From the NCBI RefSeq assembly GCF_000153345.1, contig NZ_CH724127.1, positions 532,187 to 596,186 of the forward strand: DNA of 64,000 nucleotides, read 5' to 3'. The DNA is from Neptuniibacter caesariensis (lineage in GTDB: Bacteria > Pseudomonadota > Gammaproteobacteria > Pseudomonadales > Balneatricaceae). Below, piece after piece: positions 63,981 through 64,000 of this stretch. Numbering within the stretch: the first letter of the stretch is position 1; every line of letters begins with the position of its first letter. The notes under the pieces are model-generated. The model did no database searches. It was not told the DNA's origin and saw only the letters and a list, made by a program, of their open reading frames with translations. Made by a program: the position numbers and the translations under genes.

Positions 63981-64000
63981 AATCCTATTTTATTTTTTTA

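Overview
The window is a gene-dense stretch of a marine-type gammaproteobacterial chromosome, most like Oceanospirillaceae such as Neptuniibacter or Amphritea. That placement is inferred from protein flavour (phasin, HtpG, PurC, YaeQ/ArfB, YejK, many chemotaxis and c-di-GMP proteins) and not from a marker gene. I see no rRNA, tRNA, insertion sequence, prophage or CRISPR array.

Region by region. 1-7.4 kb: housekeeping and stress genes: the end of selO, a cold-shock gene, DUF3301 and DUF599 genes, htpG with a heat-shock-like promoter, a CSS-motif EAL phosphodiesterase, cytochrome c5 and a DksA-like zinc-finger protein. 7.4-11.1 kb: an H2-sensing module, hupT (kinase), hupU and hupV (regulatory [NiFe]-hydrogenase); hupV is split by a frameshift. 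11.1-18.2 kb: patatin-like lipase, DOPA-dioxygenase-like protein, chemoreceptor, a large periplasmic-sensor diguanylate cyclase, purC and a small gene. 18.5-31.9 kb: one tight colinear hydrogenase maturation operon, hupD-F-G-H-I-J-K, hypA-B, hupR, hypF-C-D-E and hypX. The catalytic genes hupS-L-C, which normally lie between hupV and hupD, are absent from the window. A HupE-type nickel permease gene lies separately at 41.5-42.1 kb.

31.9-32.4 kb: directly after hypX is a compact, highly structured 5' leader with the layout of a translational ON riboswitch, in front of an uncharacterised 100-residue protein. I do not recognise its class, and it is the best candidate here for something undescribed. 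32.4-47.7 kb: EAL-HDOD protein, phasin with paired operators, AEC permease, an hpaD-like dioxygenase with an AraC regulator and tandem 21-bp-spaced boxes, VOC protein, YejK, YaeQ, ArfB, HupE, a Pat-like acyltransferase and a second chemoreceptor. 47.8-53.2 kb: a BigR/SqrR-type ArsR repressor, divergent from a three-gene envelope operon (MMPL/RND permease, LolA-like protein, outer-membrane barrel) with a palindrome inside the promoter.

53.3-55.0 kb: small hypotheticals, a NUDIX hydrolase and a DUF2214 protein. 55.0-57.4 kb: a cluster of minus-strand membrane-protein cassettes separated by four attC-like sites with no integrase in view (a CALIN, an integron cassette array without its integrase). 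57.9-63.9 kb: a GGDEF-EAL protein, a degenerate EAL-HDOD paralogue, a membrane diguanylate cyclase and a DUF2892 protein.

How the parts work together: in relatives HupUV senses H2 and signals through HupT to HupR, which controls hup expression; HypA/B insert Ni, HypC-F build Fe(CN)2CO, HypX supplies CO in air, HupF-K protect aerobic assembly and HupD cleaves the mature large subunit. Here the logic is complete except for the target enzyme and an intact hupV. Six c-di-GMP-related proteins and two chemoreceptors point to a motile, surface-responsive lifestyle.
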